Assembly (NCBI GenBank): GCA_910591455.2
Contig: OU342807.1
Span: forward strand, 1,022,747-1,086,746
Reading direction: 5' to 3'
Origin: Pholis gunnellus
Taxonomy: Eukaryota; Chordata; Actinopteri; Perciformes; Pholidae
Length of the DNA: 64,000 bases
The notes beneath the pieces are model-generated. The model made no database searches. It worked only from the letters and a program-made list of their open reading frames with translations, and had not been told where the DNA came from. The position numbers and the translations under genes are program-made. Below are positions 1 through 11,581 of this stretch, in pieces (the first letter of the stretch is position 1; the number at the start of each line of letters is the position of its first letter).

Positions 1-3
1 CGT

Positions 4-400
4 TTACTGAGGCCGTGTGTTCACTCTGCTGGTGTCTTGTGACAAATTCATGAAGCAGTGAAGGAGCATGACCATGTAGGCATTTAAAACAAGCTTTAGG
101 TTGGAATAGCTTACGAAGCTTTCAAAGCTGAACATATTGTGTTTTTCTAAGACCTGACAATGGTGCCACCTCATTGGTTTTTTATCCATAATTTGTAATG
201 TGTGGTTCTACAGTGATATGATGGGTTGTATAGTTGACTGTGAGGCTTGTGACCAGGTGGTGATGCAGTATGATAGGTGTGAGAATATCATGGTGTGCAT
301 GTAGAGCTGGGCTGTGCTGGATGGCAGATATTTTCTGATGAATCTGAAGCGGTTGAGATTTGATTTAACTTTTTTGCTGATATTACGCACTTGTTTATCA
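4..400 (-). mobile_element. LINE reverse-transcriptase C-terminal fragment
   Basis: Two minus-strand reading frames (208-390, then 4-189) read like the region after the polymerase core of fish non-LTR retrotransposons, for example KVKSNLNRFRFIRKYL followed by a frame break and DKKPMRWHHCQVLEK. The order fits one damaged copy with a frameshift near 200. It lies in the intron before the linker exon of gene 0. The clade is not resolved, but it differs from the L2-like fragment at 858-1250. Confidence 0.5.
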
Positions 401-857
401 AATCTTAGATGTGAGTCTAAGATGATTCACATTGTCAACCTCACTGATGAATATATTTGATCAATAGAATAACAATTATTAAATGTAAAAGAAGTAAAAC
501 TGACACCAGTGAAAAATAGAACACAATAAGAGTAAAGAGGTAAATAAATAAAGTAAAAGAATCAACTAAAATAGAAAATATGAAATAAAAGAGTAAAATA
601 TAAAGTGAATAAGAAGTGAAACTAACACCAGAGACTCATGGAGACTAAAATACAGAAGTGATATTGAGAATGATATTGATGGAGATAGTAGTAGTAGAAA
701 GTTATGTTGCACATAGATTCATGAAGATAACATTATTCATGAAATGTAAATGCATCATTGCACGATGTTGAAGAGATAAATGTTTGACATGATGAGGTTA
801 TTATTGTTGTAAGTGTGCGATGGTTCAGCTGTCCTTCATGCAGAATAGGGAGGAGTT

Positions 858-1250
858 CTACACTTTGATGGCCACAGGTAGAAAAGACTTCCTGTGGCGT
901 TCTGCGGTTCTCCTCGGTGGTCTCGGTCTACGGCTGAAGGGGCTCTGAAGTGACTTCAGTGGGACGTTCGGGGGCTGAGAGGCATCGTCCAGAACACTGA
1001 GTAGATTCCTCAGCATCCTCCTCTCTGAAACCTCCACCACAGAAGCAGCTTTCCTGATGAGCTTGTTGAGTCTCAGCATCAGCTGCCTTCACCCTGCTGC
1101 TCCAGCACACTACAGAGGAGAAGATGACGCTGCTCACGCTGACTTTAGCCCCTAAAGCTGATGCTGGGTCTGATCTTATGGGACACAAGCTGTTGCTCAT
1201 TGTAAAGCTGAATCCAAGATACAAACCTCTCTGTTTAACACTGACTTGAA
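858..1250 (-). mobile_element. L2-like LINE 3' coding fragment (copy 1 of 3)
   Basis: Minus-strand frames carry the C-terminal tail of an L2-type reverse transcriptase (RLNKLIRKAASVVEVSERRM, then RHRKSFLPVA). Matching text lies at 18414-18588 and 44246-44602, each time in the intron just upstream of a B30.2 linker exon, so the insertion predates the tandem duplication. The 18.4-kb copy is truncated by an internal deletion. Confidence 0.65.
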
Positions 1251-1399
1251 CAGCTTTTGGTCTCCACTTTAAATGATGTTTAATCCATTTTTACAGTTTG
1301 TGTATAAAATGTGTTTGTCTGAATGGAGGATCTGAGTGAAGGTTGATGAAGATCAGTGATGATGATGAAGCTTCATTCTGACTCTGTTTCTTCCTCCAG

Positions 1400-2132
1400 G
1401 GTTGAACCTGCTGGAGCTCAGTGGCTGAAACCTGGTCTGAGGAAGTGTGAGTGTTCACTTTGATTCATGAAGTCTCAAATAAACCCATCAGCTGTGTTTG
1501 ATGATGAACTGATGCTGTTTCATGTCTCCTTCTGTCCTTCAGATTCCTGTGAACTCACATTCGACACAAACACAGTGAACAGAATCCTCAAACTGTCTGA
1601 TGACAACAGGAAGGTGAAATATGTGGGAGTGGATCAGTCATATCCTGATCATCCAGACAGGTTTGACTCCTGTCATCAGCTGCTGTGTAGAACTGGTCTG
1701 ACTGGTCGCTGTTACTGGGAGGTCGAGTGGAGAGAAGTAGTTGATATATCAGTGAGTTACAGAGGAATCAGAAGGAAAGGAGACAGGATTGACTGTGTGT
1801 TTGGAATGAACGATCAGTCCTGGAGTCTGGAGTGCTTAGATGTTGGTTACTCTGTCCTTCACAATAACATCAGAACACATCTCTCCTCCTCCTCCTCCTC
1901 CTCCTCCTCCTCCTCCTCCTCCTCCTCCTCCTCTGGTAGAGTAGCAGTATATGTGGACTGTCCTGCTGGCTCTCTGTCCTTCTACATAGTCTCCTCTGAC
2001 ACACTGATCCACCTCCACACCTTCAACACCACATTCACTGAACCTCTTTATCCTGGATTTGGGTCCAGGTTCAGGTTTGGTTCCTCAGTGTCTCTGTGTT
2101 CTCTGGAGGAGGGAGAGTCTCCTCCTCTGTAA
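1400..2132 (+). CDS. Gene 0: 3' end of an NLR gene (linker and B30.2 exons)
   Basis: This is the 3' end of an NLR gene whose upstream exons lie outside the window. A 47-nt exon (1400-1446) follows a TTCCTCCAG acceptor and encodes VEPAGAQWLKPGLRK. Its last T joins AT of the next exon (1543-2132, acceptor CCTTCAG) to give KYSCELTFD, the start of a PRY-SPRY (B30.2) domain running to a stop at 2130. SPRY motifs visible are TGRCYWEVEW, ISVSYRGI, DQSWSLE and AVYVDCPAGSLSFY. The B30.2 is the presumed ligand-binding end of fish NLRs. The upstream in-frame ATG at 1467 is intronic and not a start. Oddity: about 18 consecutive serines near 1884-1934 from a (TCC)n tract, far longer than in the sister genes. 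Confidence 0.82.
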
Positions 2133-3290
2133 AAACTCACACTGCTGACGATCACATTCAGATCAATATAACAAAATATAATCAACAAATAAATCACTTT
2201 TATATGTTATTATGGAGAAAACAATCAACCTTTATTGATCCCTCGGTGACATTCAGAAATGAATACTTTAGTACTTTCACTTTCATTGTGAATGCAGGAC
2301 TTTCAGGTTTTACTACTTTAACTTAAAGATCCGTTGAAGACTTTTGGATGAATGAACATAATATTAATAAGTATATTTTCATCATCACTTGAAGATCAGA
2401 ATCGTTGTGTTTCGTTCCCTTAGAATGAGCAAAAGTGATGATTGTGTAATTGATGGAAACAGAAATCTTTGTGTTTCATGAACTTCAGGTTGGGCTCTGA
2501 TGTTTCCGTTTTCATCACTTTGTTCACTCGAGAGGACAAAATCATTCCAAAGACGTCCTCATGAAGCTGAATTCAGCCTTTGTAGCATCAAGAGTGCGTT
2601 CTCCCTCCACTGGGACAAGAGTAGGAATATGTTTTCATTCAGCTTTAAAGCTCAATTATGGAGTTGAGCTTTACTTTACTGTCACATCTTATTTTCTTAG
2701 TAAAAACAAGTCGATTCTATTGTTTCAGATAAAATCAGGTTCCACACATTTATGCAAATAGATCATCAGAAATATGTAACTTTAGACAAATGTAGAAATC
2801 ATTTGACTTTGTAGAAATGTGATTCCAGTTCATCTAAATGTGATGTGAAATATAAAGCAGTGACATATTGAACCAGAATCAGGTGATTGTTTTACTGAAT
2901 ATGTGACTGATGTACTGAGCTACATCTTTTATTCTTGTTGTTCTGACTGAAAGTTGACATTCAGAAACACAAACAGCTTCAACACTTGACTACGAGGTTG
3001 AAGAGTGAAATGTGAGGTTTGATTTAGGTCCAGGTCAGATTAACAGGATCCTTTTTAAACAGAGACCACCAATGAGGACTGAAAGGAAGCACAACAACAA
3101 CAGTTAACATGAAACAAGTCATGAGTCACATGTGTTTGTACAATACAATTCTGTCAACATGTAAATAAATTAATTCATATAAATATCTGACTCCATCTTT
3201 GTTTCTTTGAGACTGCTGTGTGAAGTTGTTTCGTTAAGGCTTTTATTGTGGTGTTTCCTGTGTTTTATTCTGAAAGGAACCTGGTCTCAG
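2133..3290 (+). repeat. Duplicated 3' flank of the NLR unit (copy 1)
   Basis: No gene is seen. This is 3' UTR and flank of gene 0, nearly identical to 45454-46610, and its first half to 19466-19957. In the gene A copy the match stops near 19958 and resumes at about 22691, with unrelated DNA between. Short open frames here (2096-2326, 2561-2761) repeat only because the DNA is duplicated. Confidence 0.75.
2188..2193 (+). terminator. Polyadenylation signal of gene 0
   Basis: AATAAA lies 55 nt after the B30.2 stop codon. The same hexamer is at the same distance in gene A (19521-19526) and gene B (45509-45514). Confidence 0.5.
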
Positions 3291-3729
3291 GTGGTAAACG
3301 TAACTTTACAGAAACACACACACGGTAGTAGAGCTTCCGGTATTTAATGTGGAGTAAAAAGTGTATAAATGTGGTAAAAACTCCTCTTAGCGCCAGTTGA
3401 ACAGGTAACAAGGTGTTTAAATTGGTTCATATCTTTGTAAAGATTGAGAGTTAACTTTTACTAGACGTCAGTTAACCGGATGTGTTGTTATCAAAGTAAA
3501 CGTCACTTTGTAGGTGACGTCACACGTTAGCTTAACGGCTACAGGAAGTTCACCAGCTCAGTTTAACATCAACCGCTCGGCTCTTGAGCTGTTTGATTAC
3601 CGTAAAGATCAGAATACAGGCGCACTGACTGCGGTCTGTCCTCTGTGTTGAGCTTCTCCGGCTCTGAGGAGGACCCGGTGTGGCTAACGGGCTCCCTCTA
3701 GCGGACCGACCCCAGAACTACACCAGCAG
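3291..3729 (+). promoter_or_regulatory. Candidate promoter/leader block upstream of gene A
   Basis: A conserved block repeated at 22900-23322 and 46610-47052. Each copy has an ETS-like TTCCGG, a TATAAA (here 3364-3369), a palindromic CRE TGACGTCA (3515-3522) and an ending CACCAGCAG that could be a splice donor. Since the PYRIN exon opens with a splice acceptor, a noncoding upstream exon is required and this block is a candidate. The TATA to CRE order is unusual, so the transcription start is unknown. Here the sequence after CAG is GTGGTT, a weaker donor than GTAAGA in the gene B copy. Confidence 0.35.
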
Positions 3730-3735
3730 GTGGTT

Positions 3736-4080
3736 TAAGATGAGCTCATCCTTTATTTGTCCCTCAGAGCAACAACAAGAAGCATCGGTAAAAAACTAAA
3801 CAAGTAGATATATTTTTCAGTATAAATAAAACAAACAGCATTATGATTTGAGTTCCTCTGATTGATGAGCGTTCATCACTGAACAGTTTGTCCTGAAGGG
3901 GGCGCCATACTGTCACATGTACATGGACTCAACAGCTGAACCACACAAACACAAACATCCTCCAGAAAACTCAACAAAACAAGTCTGTTTAAATTCACAC
4001 ATGAATATGAATTCACCTTTTTCATAGAAATAGTAAATATAGTGTTGACTTGTCAGATTAATGCTGTTTTACGTTCAACG

Positions 4081-4151
<71 letters not shown>

Positions 4152-4370
4152 TGTATGTTTTAAACAGCTGGATGACTCATCAGTTTCAGCTCTCTCTCTG
4201 TCAGAATGTTTCTATCTGCCTTCAGCAGCTGAAGCTAAATGTTTTTCTAGCTTCACGTGTTTCTCTGTGAATGAGTTGAATCCTCTGCTGGTGAGCAGCA
4301 GCACCACAATAAACCTCCTGAGATTCACATCATTTTATTTTACGGGTCTTCATGTCGAGTTATGGTTCTT
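3736..4370. other. Intergenic, with (GT)n microsatellite
   Basis: No gene seen. 3840-3970 matches 23640-23770 (duplicated unit). A pure (GT)n run covers about 4085-4150; open frames through it are low-complexity artefacts. Confidence 0.6.
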
Positions 4371-4900
4371 GATGATTGCAGCGAACATAAAACTGTAACT
4401 AACGCCTGGTTGGCCGGGCCTGGGCACACGGAGCTCAGCCGGGCACAACCTGATAAACCTCCATGGAGCTGCTACCCTGTGAACCCACCACTCAGGGACA
4501 GAGATTGGAGACATTGGAGGCTTTGGAGGCTTTGGAGGCGGATGCACTGTGAGCTGGGCTGTGGGTAAAGGCTGTACACAGGGCGTGTCCACCTCTGGCA
4601 TCGCAGACTTGCTCCAGGGACGTGGAATGTTTCCTCCTTGGCTGTGTAGGAAACACAACTGGTGAGGGAGGTGGAGGGGTAACGAGTAGATATAGTTGGG
4701 CTCATCTCCACGCATCACACTGGTTCTTGAACCAAACTCAGTTCTTGGTACCTGGCCTTCTTGGAGTCTCAGGGTGGAATCTTGGAAAGGGCGCCGACTG
4801 GACGGACCACAGTTGTGTTCGGGGACTTCAAGTTAATCAAGTGTTCAAGTGTTTTCTGTGTTGTGGCGAGGCCTTTTCCAGATTATTCAGAGGGTTTAAA
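4370..4900. repeat. Degenerate dispersed repeat, unclassified
   Basis: GC-richer than its surroundings, with an internal TTGGAGGC tandem near 4513-4538. The stretch around 4700-4830 resembles text seen near fish LINE endonuclease ends, but I cannot assign a family. Frames on both strands are short and broken. Nothing else is seen to 5290. Confidence 0.25.
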
Positions 4901-5289
4901 AATAGTTTATTTAGCATAAGAAGAAAGAGAATATGTTCAACCCTTAAAGGTACGATGTAACAATTTACATGGATTATGTACAATGTGTGAACAGATTGTA
5001 ATTCTTTCACTTTCTTGGTCGCCGATAACAGTCAGTGGACTTATTTTGGAAAACACCTAAGTTCAGTCAATAAGGCCAGGAATACTTCCGTCAAAGGTTA
5101 CATGATCACATTCAGCATGATCAACCATAGAGGAAGTTAACGTGATTACATTGTGCATGATCACAGGATTTACCTTTACACTTACAAGCCATGAGTCCAA
5201 AAAGCAGAAAGGTAACAAGATAAGATAAGAAGTACTTTATTGTCCTCCAGGGAAATGTGTCCTGGGCTCCAAGACGCTGCTAATAACGG

Positions 5290-5380
5290 ATTGTCCTGTC
5301 CTGTCCTGTCCTTAGAACATAGACAATAAGTCATAGAAGATAGATCATAGAACATAGAACATAGACCATACACACACATG
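5290..5380. repeat. Short tandem repeats (TGTCC and CATAGAA types)
   Basis: Four TGTCC units (about 5291-5311), then repeated ATAGAACATAGA-type units to about 5375. No gene in 4900-5500. Confidence 0.6.
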
Positions 5381-5504
5381 CATAAACATGCTTAAATACA
5401 CATGTTGACAATAGTTAACAATAAAATAACCAGGTGGGTGTGATCAACACAGATAATAAATAATCAGGTCACATCACATCAGTCATAGAAAATCATAATA
5501 TTAG

Positions 5505-6135
5505 GGGGGTAACGGTTCATAAAATTCTCGGTTCGGTTCAACACAGTGCCACAGTTCAGTACGTTTTCAATACAGCAAAAAAGCAGAAATGCCAAATTCT
5601 CGCTGGTGAGACTCTCAAGGGGGCGGGTCTGAAGAACCTGGCTCCTCCCATTCAGCAGTGAGGTAATGTGTCGTTACAGTCAGGTAGCTTTGTGTAGTCT
5701 CGTGAAGGAGTAGTGTCATGGGGCTCAATAACATCAAGCATGTTAGTAAAGCCTGCGTTTATCACTCCAGAGTAGGGTCTCATATCCGCGGCTATAAATA
5801 ACAATCGGCGATCTCTTTAGCCCTGTTGGAATCGGTAGGGAGTTTCTACTTAAACGCGGGGAGAGTTTGTAGCGTGTGTGCTGCTGTTGGTTTTCCTGGT
5901 AAGCTAGTTTAGCATAGCATGTAGAATGTTTTTCTTCCGTGGTGGGCGTGTCAGACAGCACGTTGTCTGTTACGTCGGGTGGGTTGCCATGTTGAGCGCA
6001 GTGGCTCCACCGAGAGAACATTATATTTCCCACAATTTAAGTTTTTGCATGAAAGCAAACAAATTGTTCGGTTTGTAATGCGTACCGGACCGAAAGCCTC
6101 ATACCGAACGGTTCAACACCAATATGTGTACTTGT
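5505..6135. mobile_element. Nonautonomous DNA transposon with GTAACGGTTC-type ends
   Basis: The left end carries GTAACGGTTCATAAA. The right end carries ACCGAACGGTTCAACACC and then GTACTTGTTACC, an imperfect inverted match. A related right end lies at 31690-31760. No transposase is seen. Probably hAT-like, from the general look of the ends only. Confidence 0.35.
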
Positions 6136-6159
6136 TACCATTTATTAATTTGATGGAAT

Positions 6160-6290
6160 GAATTCATTTTTTTACTGATTCAGCAGATTGACATTCTGAA
6201 CCATCTGCCTGAAGGCAACACCCGCTGTGGGACTAATAAAGATTATCTTCATTCTGGGTTCAGAATATGTTTTGGGTCGTTACAAATTTT
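6160..6290 (+). mobile_element. LINE 3' tail-like fragment
   Basis: Contains GTGGGACTAATAAAGATTAT, similar to the 3' tail of the L2-like LINE in this window (GCGGGACTAATAGAGGATTA near 44130). No coding part is attached. Confidence 0.35.
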
Positions 6291-6328
6291 CTGTGCATCC
6301 CTGAGCATAGATTAATATAATATATATA

Positions 6329-6924
6329 TCAGGGCTGAAGACAGTGAAGGTCTTTTTTCCCCATGATCTTTATGGCTGTTTGAGTAAGACGTGTGAGCTT
6401 AGACTTCAACTGTACTGACAGGTTACCAGACCATACTTGTATTCCATATTGAGTTACCATCTCTAGAATCATTTGATGAAACAGAATCATGAGTTTACTA
6501 CTAACACCAGAGAGTCTAAGCCTTCTCATAAATACATCCTCTGTTGAAGAATGGAAGAATCCTCGTGTGAGACCCATCGATGGCACCAGCAGCACAGCAG
6601 AATTCCTCATGGCCAGCAAGGTGAACAAAGCCGGCCTTCATCTCCTCTGGTTTGGGGAAATTAATAATTCTCTGGATGACAATCATCATTTCCTCCACGA
6701 CGTTGTGGACAGTCCTGTAAACTATGGCTAGTGGCATGGCAAAGATATCTGCAGTGAACCTGTAGGAGGCTCCACAAGCAAGCCAGTAGACCAGTAGACC
6801 AGCACCTCAAGTTGATGGCTCCATCCATCTGGACCAGCATGTTGATGCTGTTCCTGGAGAGCCTGAAGGCTGGTCTCAAGTCAGCGTTAGAACAGAACAT
6901 GGCACGGATCGGGACATGGTCCAT
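6329..6924 (-). pseudogene. PIF/Harbinger transposase remnant (HARBI1-like)
   Basis: Minus-strand frames in order: 6924-6661 with FRLSRNSINML, 6737-6516 with YRTVHNVVEEMM and GAIDGSHTRI, then 6628-6329. DGSH matches the first catalytic Asp region of Harbinger-type DDE nucleases (HARBI1 has a similar DGTH). Frame shifts and stops make it non-functional. No terminal repeats were recognised. Confidence 0.5.
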
Positions 6925-8050
6925 GATTTGTGCATATCTTTGAAACAGACTTTGAATTGTAATAATAATTAATAATTATTTCTAAATATGAATTGTTGAA
7001 GTCTACTAGAATGAAATGTCTAATATCTGACCTGTGTGGTCAGGTGCTTGCTTATGCTTGAGAATGTTTCTGTTTCTTTTATTGCTCGACAGGCGGTGTA
7101 AAAACACACACCTATCTTATCAGAGTCCAAAAGTCACTGTAGCCTCCATGATCTCTGTATCATAGACATGATTGTTGTGTTGAAGTCTGTCCTGGTTAAT
7201 GAATAATGATGCACGAGACACAGATGAGGATCAGGTACTTCTTAAATTTAATGTATAGTGATGTTTGTGCATTTAACTGTACGAGGACTATCACACTGAT
7301 TATCAACCTCTTGAATACCAAGAAGACAAGCGGTAGGTGTGTATGTGGAATGTAGGCTAATTTAAATATTAACGGTTTTATTGCTGTTACTGTCTCAAAC
7401 CTCCCCTGAACCTTATTTGACTGATAAAGCTAATGCATTGTACTGTGATATAACAGCCCTGCAATAAATGTTAACCTCAGCAAGATTACAGTTTTAGGGT
7501 TTTTAGTAAATAAAATAAATATTAGAAACAGCTCTCAGTATAACCCAGTAAAGTTCAACAGCACCACAAACTACAGCTGAGTAGCTCAGCTGTTCAGCTT
7601 CCTCGTCAACTTCTTCATAAAGATTAATGATTGTTACAGCAATCTGGATCTGATCCATTGATATAATGAGTTTACTCTGGTTCTTCACTGTGAAGTACTT
7701 TACCAATCAAACCAAATATGAGAAATATATATACAATTATATATATATATATAAATACAATTATATGTGTGTATATACAGTATCATATTTTATTTTAAAT
7801 GAAAATAAAAAAGCAGGGTTCTCATATTTGACTTGATTGTAAAAATATTTTACAGTGAAGAACTGGATTGAATTCATTATTGAGACCAGCTGAGGTGGTG
7901 ATGTCATCAAGTAAGCTGCTGTTTCTATTTCAGAATGACTAAACTGTGTCCTCCCGTTTGGCATCCAAAGTCCAAACTCACAAGTACACAAGTCCCTCCT
8001 TGGTATTGATAAAGGCTCTTTGTGTTCGTCACATGTCGTCATGAGCTTAC
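6925..8050. other. Intergenic, no gene recognised
   Basis: AT-rich, with a short (TA)n run near 7725-7755. Open frames (7503-7706, 7761-8042) have no recognisable domains. Confidence 0.5.
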
Positions 8051-8059
8051 AGTTGTTCC

Positions 8060-8735
8060 TGCTTCTTCTCTCTGTCAGTGTTTCAGGCTGCTGTGAATTC
8101 TCTCCAATCAGAACTGTGACTGACGCACCTTTTGTTTACTGGCAGCACTACAGCACAGAACGGGTTTCTGCTCTCACGTCTTACTGACGAGTCCTGACTT
8201 GGATTTGAAGGTGTGAGGACGCGATGGCTGCGCCTGTCGGTGTCTGCAGAAGAAGGTAGAAAGTCTCTTTGAGCTCATCTGGATGTGACTTTAACAGGTA
8301 TCTGTAGACTCTCTGATGAAGGAGCTCTGCTGACATTTGTGACAGAATAAACTTTTAGATGAGAGCAGTGATCAATTCTTTCAGCTCTGATATTTACTCT
8401 TTGTATCTGAATCAATTCACTCATATTCTGTCATATGTAACTTTATGGCCAAAGTCTTTTCAGACTTTGAGTCTTTTCATGTTCCGTTGAGTCTGATTTT
8501 ATCATCACCAGGAAACAAGTTTGATTTTAATCTGCGCTGACTCACTGCTGAAATATGTGCACATGTCAGTCTGCTGTCTATTCTCTGACTCAGACAGGCT
8601 CCGCCCTCTATTGGACTCTATGGGTAGAGTGGGTGGAGCCCAATGAACACACTCCCAGAAGTTAAGCTTAATTTACACTCGCTGTAGTGAAGCCGGCAAT
8701 TATGTAACTACGGCCTGGCGTCGTGCGTGAAGGGT
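8060..8735. repeat. Upstream block shared by genes A and B (copy A)
   Basis: Matches 23865-24690 closely. A short ATG frame (about 8224, MAAPVGVC) is present in both copies but ends within about a dozen codons, so I do not call it a gene. It may hold a noncoding exon of gene A. Confidence 0.55.
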
Positions 8736-8739
8736 CACC

Positions 8740-10050
8740 GAGAGCCCCCTTAGGAGGGGGCGAAGAGTACACACATGTAGTACAAATCACTTCTGAGAAT
8801 GAATGAAATGATATTTTAAAATATTTAAAAAACCTACATGACGAAGAAATTCTGATAAAATGGACCATGTAACCTATTTTAATCACTCAAAAACATATAT
8901 ATACACAAAGCACTTCAAGATACTACAAGTACTACCACAATTTCACCTATTTCTCGCCAGGAGAAGGCGAGCAATGTTCACCGTTATCGATCCCAGCCGC
9001 GATCTACGGCACTTTTCAGACAAAGCGCATATCCAGGAGCACCAGCAGAAGACACTGCATCAAACTATAGCTTCCGAATTCTTCTACTTTTCACCCTTCC
9101 AAAGTTACAATTATTCAACCTCGGATCAACACACAGCCTAACAGCATAAATATTGAAACGTTTCGTACCTTTTAGATATTTTTCTGGAAATTTCAGAAAT
9201 GTTTTAATCCGTTTCCTCATATGCAGCAGCTCTCTGTCCTTTGTCCTTCGAAACAACTGAGTCTCTGACGAGCTTCTATGACGAATGAATAATAATTTCA
9301 ATTTTTTTTGGCCAATGGGTTTGACCCATGGGGGTGGATCACGGTTTTCGATTATTTTATTGGCTTAAAATTCTGTCAAACAACTCAAAGAATGCATCAC
9401 TACACTGCCCACACTCTTCCGGGTTCAGATCTGTAAGAAATGCGCAAATCGGCCAATCACAGGCTGTGTTAGGTTCAAATACATCCCGTAAAACTGAAAT
9501 TCAGATGAAAATGAGCCATGTTTTACAGGTTATTATATGGCCCAGGTTCTCAAAATGATGCCAAACTGCTGTATTAGATAGATTGAACACTATTAGTGAT
9601 AAAAGAAGTGAAATATAGAGTTATATAGTATATAAAAAAGTACAATAAAACAGCTATATCTGCTGCTTCCAAAATCAGAATTGGCGTTGGCTGACCTCAG
9701 CTGACCACAGGCATACTTCACTTTATCAAAACCTTTTTTTAAAAGGACTGCTGACGTGTCGTGATATGATTTGAGAGAGTTTAAGCCTTCGTCTGCATCA
9801 TTTCAAATCAATAAAAGTGCTTTTTTTTCAGGCGAACCTGAACATTTGTTACTTGAGCTGTGTGTTATATTCATTCAGCATTAACCAGTAACATATACAC
9901 TGATATGTACATATATAAAAAAACTATCACAAGTGTTAGTGTTATAATTCCATTGAAATTATTCAAATAGACCTTGTAGTTAGCGAGATAAGCCCCTTTG
10001 AGTACGGGTATGAAATTTTCAAGCAGAGGGCTCAAAATAGGCTTAGGGTT
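8740..10050. repeat. Diverged dispersed element, about 1.3 kb (copy 1)
   Basis: Several segments match 19958-22680 in the same order: near 9310-9420 with 20430-20560, near 9553-9690 with 21250-21370, and 9968-10050 with 22603-22690. Gene B's upstream region lacks it (24690 continues where 10055 does), so it is an insertion. No transposase recognised. Confidence 0.45.
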
Positions 10051-10237
10051 TAAAAGGTGGTCACGGCACTTGGTCATGCACCTCTGATTTTTTGTAACTC
10101 GTTACATGCACCACACAGTCATGCGAATGTCACAATTAAACATAGCACAAAAAGTAAGGACATTTGTGTTTGGTAGATTATTTCTTTGTACTTTGTATTT
10201 CTTTGTTCTTATACCGTTGGAAAGCCTGTTTATTTCC

Positions 10238-10683
10238 CTTTTAAATGAGCAGCAGAGCTGAGTTTGTGGGTTGCGTCCATGAACAATTTGCCAAATCTTG
10301 TCTGCCAATGCCAAACAGCTTATTCTGCCATTGACTCTTGTTTGGTGTTTGATGGATTGGATGATTGAAGTGTGAAGAAACAAGACATATTGGCATTTTA
10401 ACAATTTATTCGTTTAACAAACAGGACCCTCAGTAGCGTGGAAGACTCATACACAGCCACAACAGCCTGGCTCTTCCTCATGCTGGTCACCAGCCTGCTC
10501 ACACACTGCTGTGGGATGGCATGGGTTTGAGGTCAGGACTGCTGGCAGGCCATTCCATCCTCTCCATTCCCACATTCTGGAGGTCGTCTCTGATGAACCG
10601 CTCTGTTGGCATTGGCAGAGAAGATTTGACAAATCTTTCATGGGTGCAACCCACATACTCAGCTCTGCTGCTCATTTAAAAGT
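10238..10683. mobile_element. Fold-back element with about 75-bp inverted repeats
   Basis: 10238-10312 (CTTTTAAATGAGCAGCAGAG...) is the near-exact reverse complement of about 10609-10683. The roughly 300-bp interior has no convincing coding capacity. It would form a long hairpin if transcribed. Confidence 0.6.
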
Positions 10684-10739
10684 ATCTTTACAGGGTTTAT
10701 ATACAGGTAATAAATTAGTTTATGAATATGAGATATGAG

Positions 10740-11291
10740 TTTACAGATAATTACAGTCCTTCAGTAGAGGAACTGTCTAATTACTGGAGCCACACGGTAA
10801 GAGCTTGTTTTACCTGTTTGGTCTTTCTAATGATGGTTTATTCCATATATTCATAATCAGCTGCTGTGTTCTGTGTTTCCTTTAATCCTGATCACAACCA
10901 TATTCAAGTTGTTTGTTGTTCTCTCGTGTTTTTAACATTGCAGATTGATATTTTAAAAAGAGCCTGCTGACACAGCGAGGCAGTGTTGTCCAGTGATGAG
11001 CGTGTTGGTTTGGTTCTGTCTGGTGTGTTTGTAGTAAAAACAGGAGGTAGAGATACAGAGAGGAGACATGAGGGCAGAGAGAGCGCTGCAACACCTTTAT
11101 ACTTCTGTGAAAAGTGATTTAATGTGCTGCATTGTTCAAAAATAATGTTCTGTTGTAACAATAGTTCAGGAACAACATGGCGTCTCTCTTCATTCTAAGC
11201 ACTGCAGTTCAACAAACATGAATCTTTGACATCTTTATCTGCAACAAGACTTCCTCCACGTGTGACGGTGCTTTTATTGAACCCATTACAG
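10740..11291 (+). other. 5' flank of gene A
   Basis: 10948-11291 is almost identical to 28129-28471 before gene B. It ends in the acceptor ACCCATTACAG. No coding exon is recognised here. Confidence 0.6.
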
Positions 11292-11316
11292 GCTGATCTC
11301 CTCTCAGTGATCAGAG

Positions 11317-11581
11317 ATGCAGGTTCCACGTCTGATCCTAGACTCTCTGGATGAGCTGGGTGCCCATGACTTCAAGAGGTTTCGGTGGAACCTCACTCAG
11401 CCGGTGCTGGACGGGTGTCAGCCCATTCCTAAGAGCTTTCTGGAGAACAAGGACCGGCCGGACACCGTCAGCAGGATGATCGACAGCTACGGTGAAGAGT
11501 CGGCTGTGAACGTGACGGTTGAAATCCTGAAGAGGATGAACCTCAACAACGAGGCGGAGAAGTTACAGAACGCACGTCCAG
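11317..11581 (+). CDS. Gene A exon: PYRIN domain
   Basis: First coding exon. The exon itself begins at 11292 after ATTACAG, so 25 nt are 5' UTR. It has PYRIN hallmarks: LILDSLDELG, DFKRFRWNL, IPKSFLENKDRPDTV, and AVNVTVEILKRMN at the end, in a domain of normal length (about 88 aa). It ends phase 1 at G|GTGAGA. The gene B copy differs by one residue (His18 here, Asp in B). Confidence 0.88.

Noticed and set aside
1467..1542. In-frame ATG upstream of the B30.2 exon as a gene start (also 18812 and 44821)
   Set aside because: It lies in the intron before a strong CCTTCAG acceptor; the linker exon joins at 1543 in phase, and the layout is the same in all three genes.
4042..4398. Open frames rich in Cys-Val through a (GT)n run
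   Set aside because: Microsatellite translation, with no domain or splice context.
8224..8262. Short ATG frame MAAPVGVC conserved at 23994
   Set aside because: Stops within about twelve codons in both copies and the donor is not conserved.
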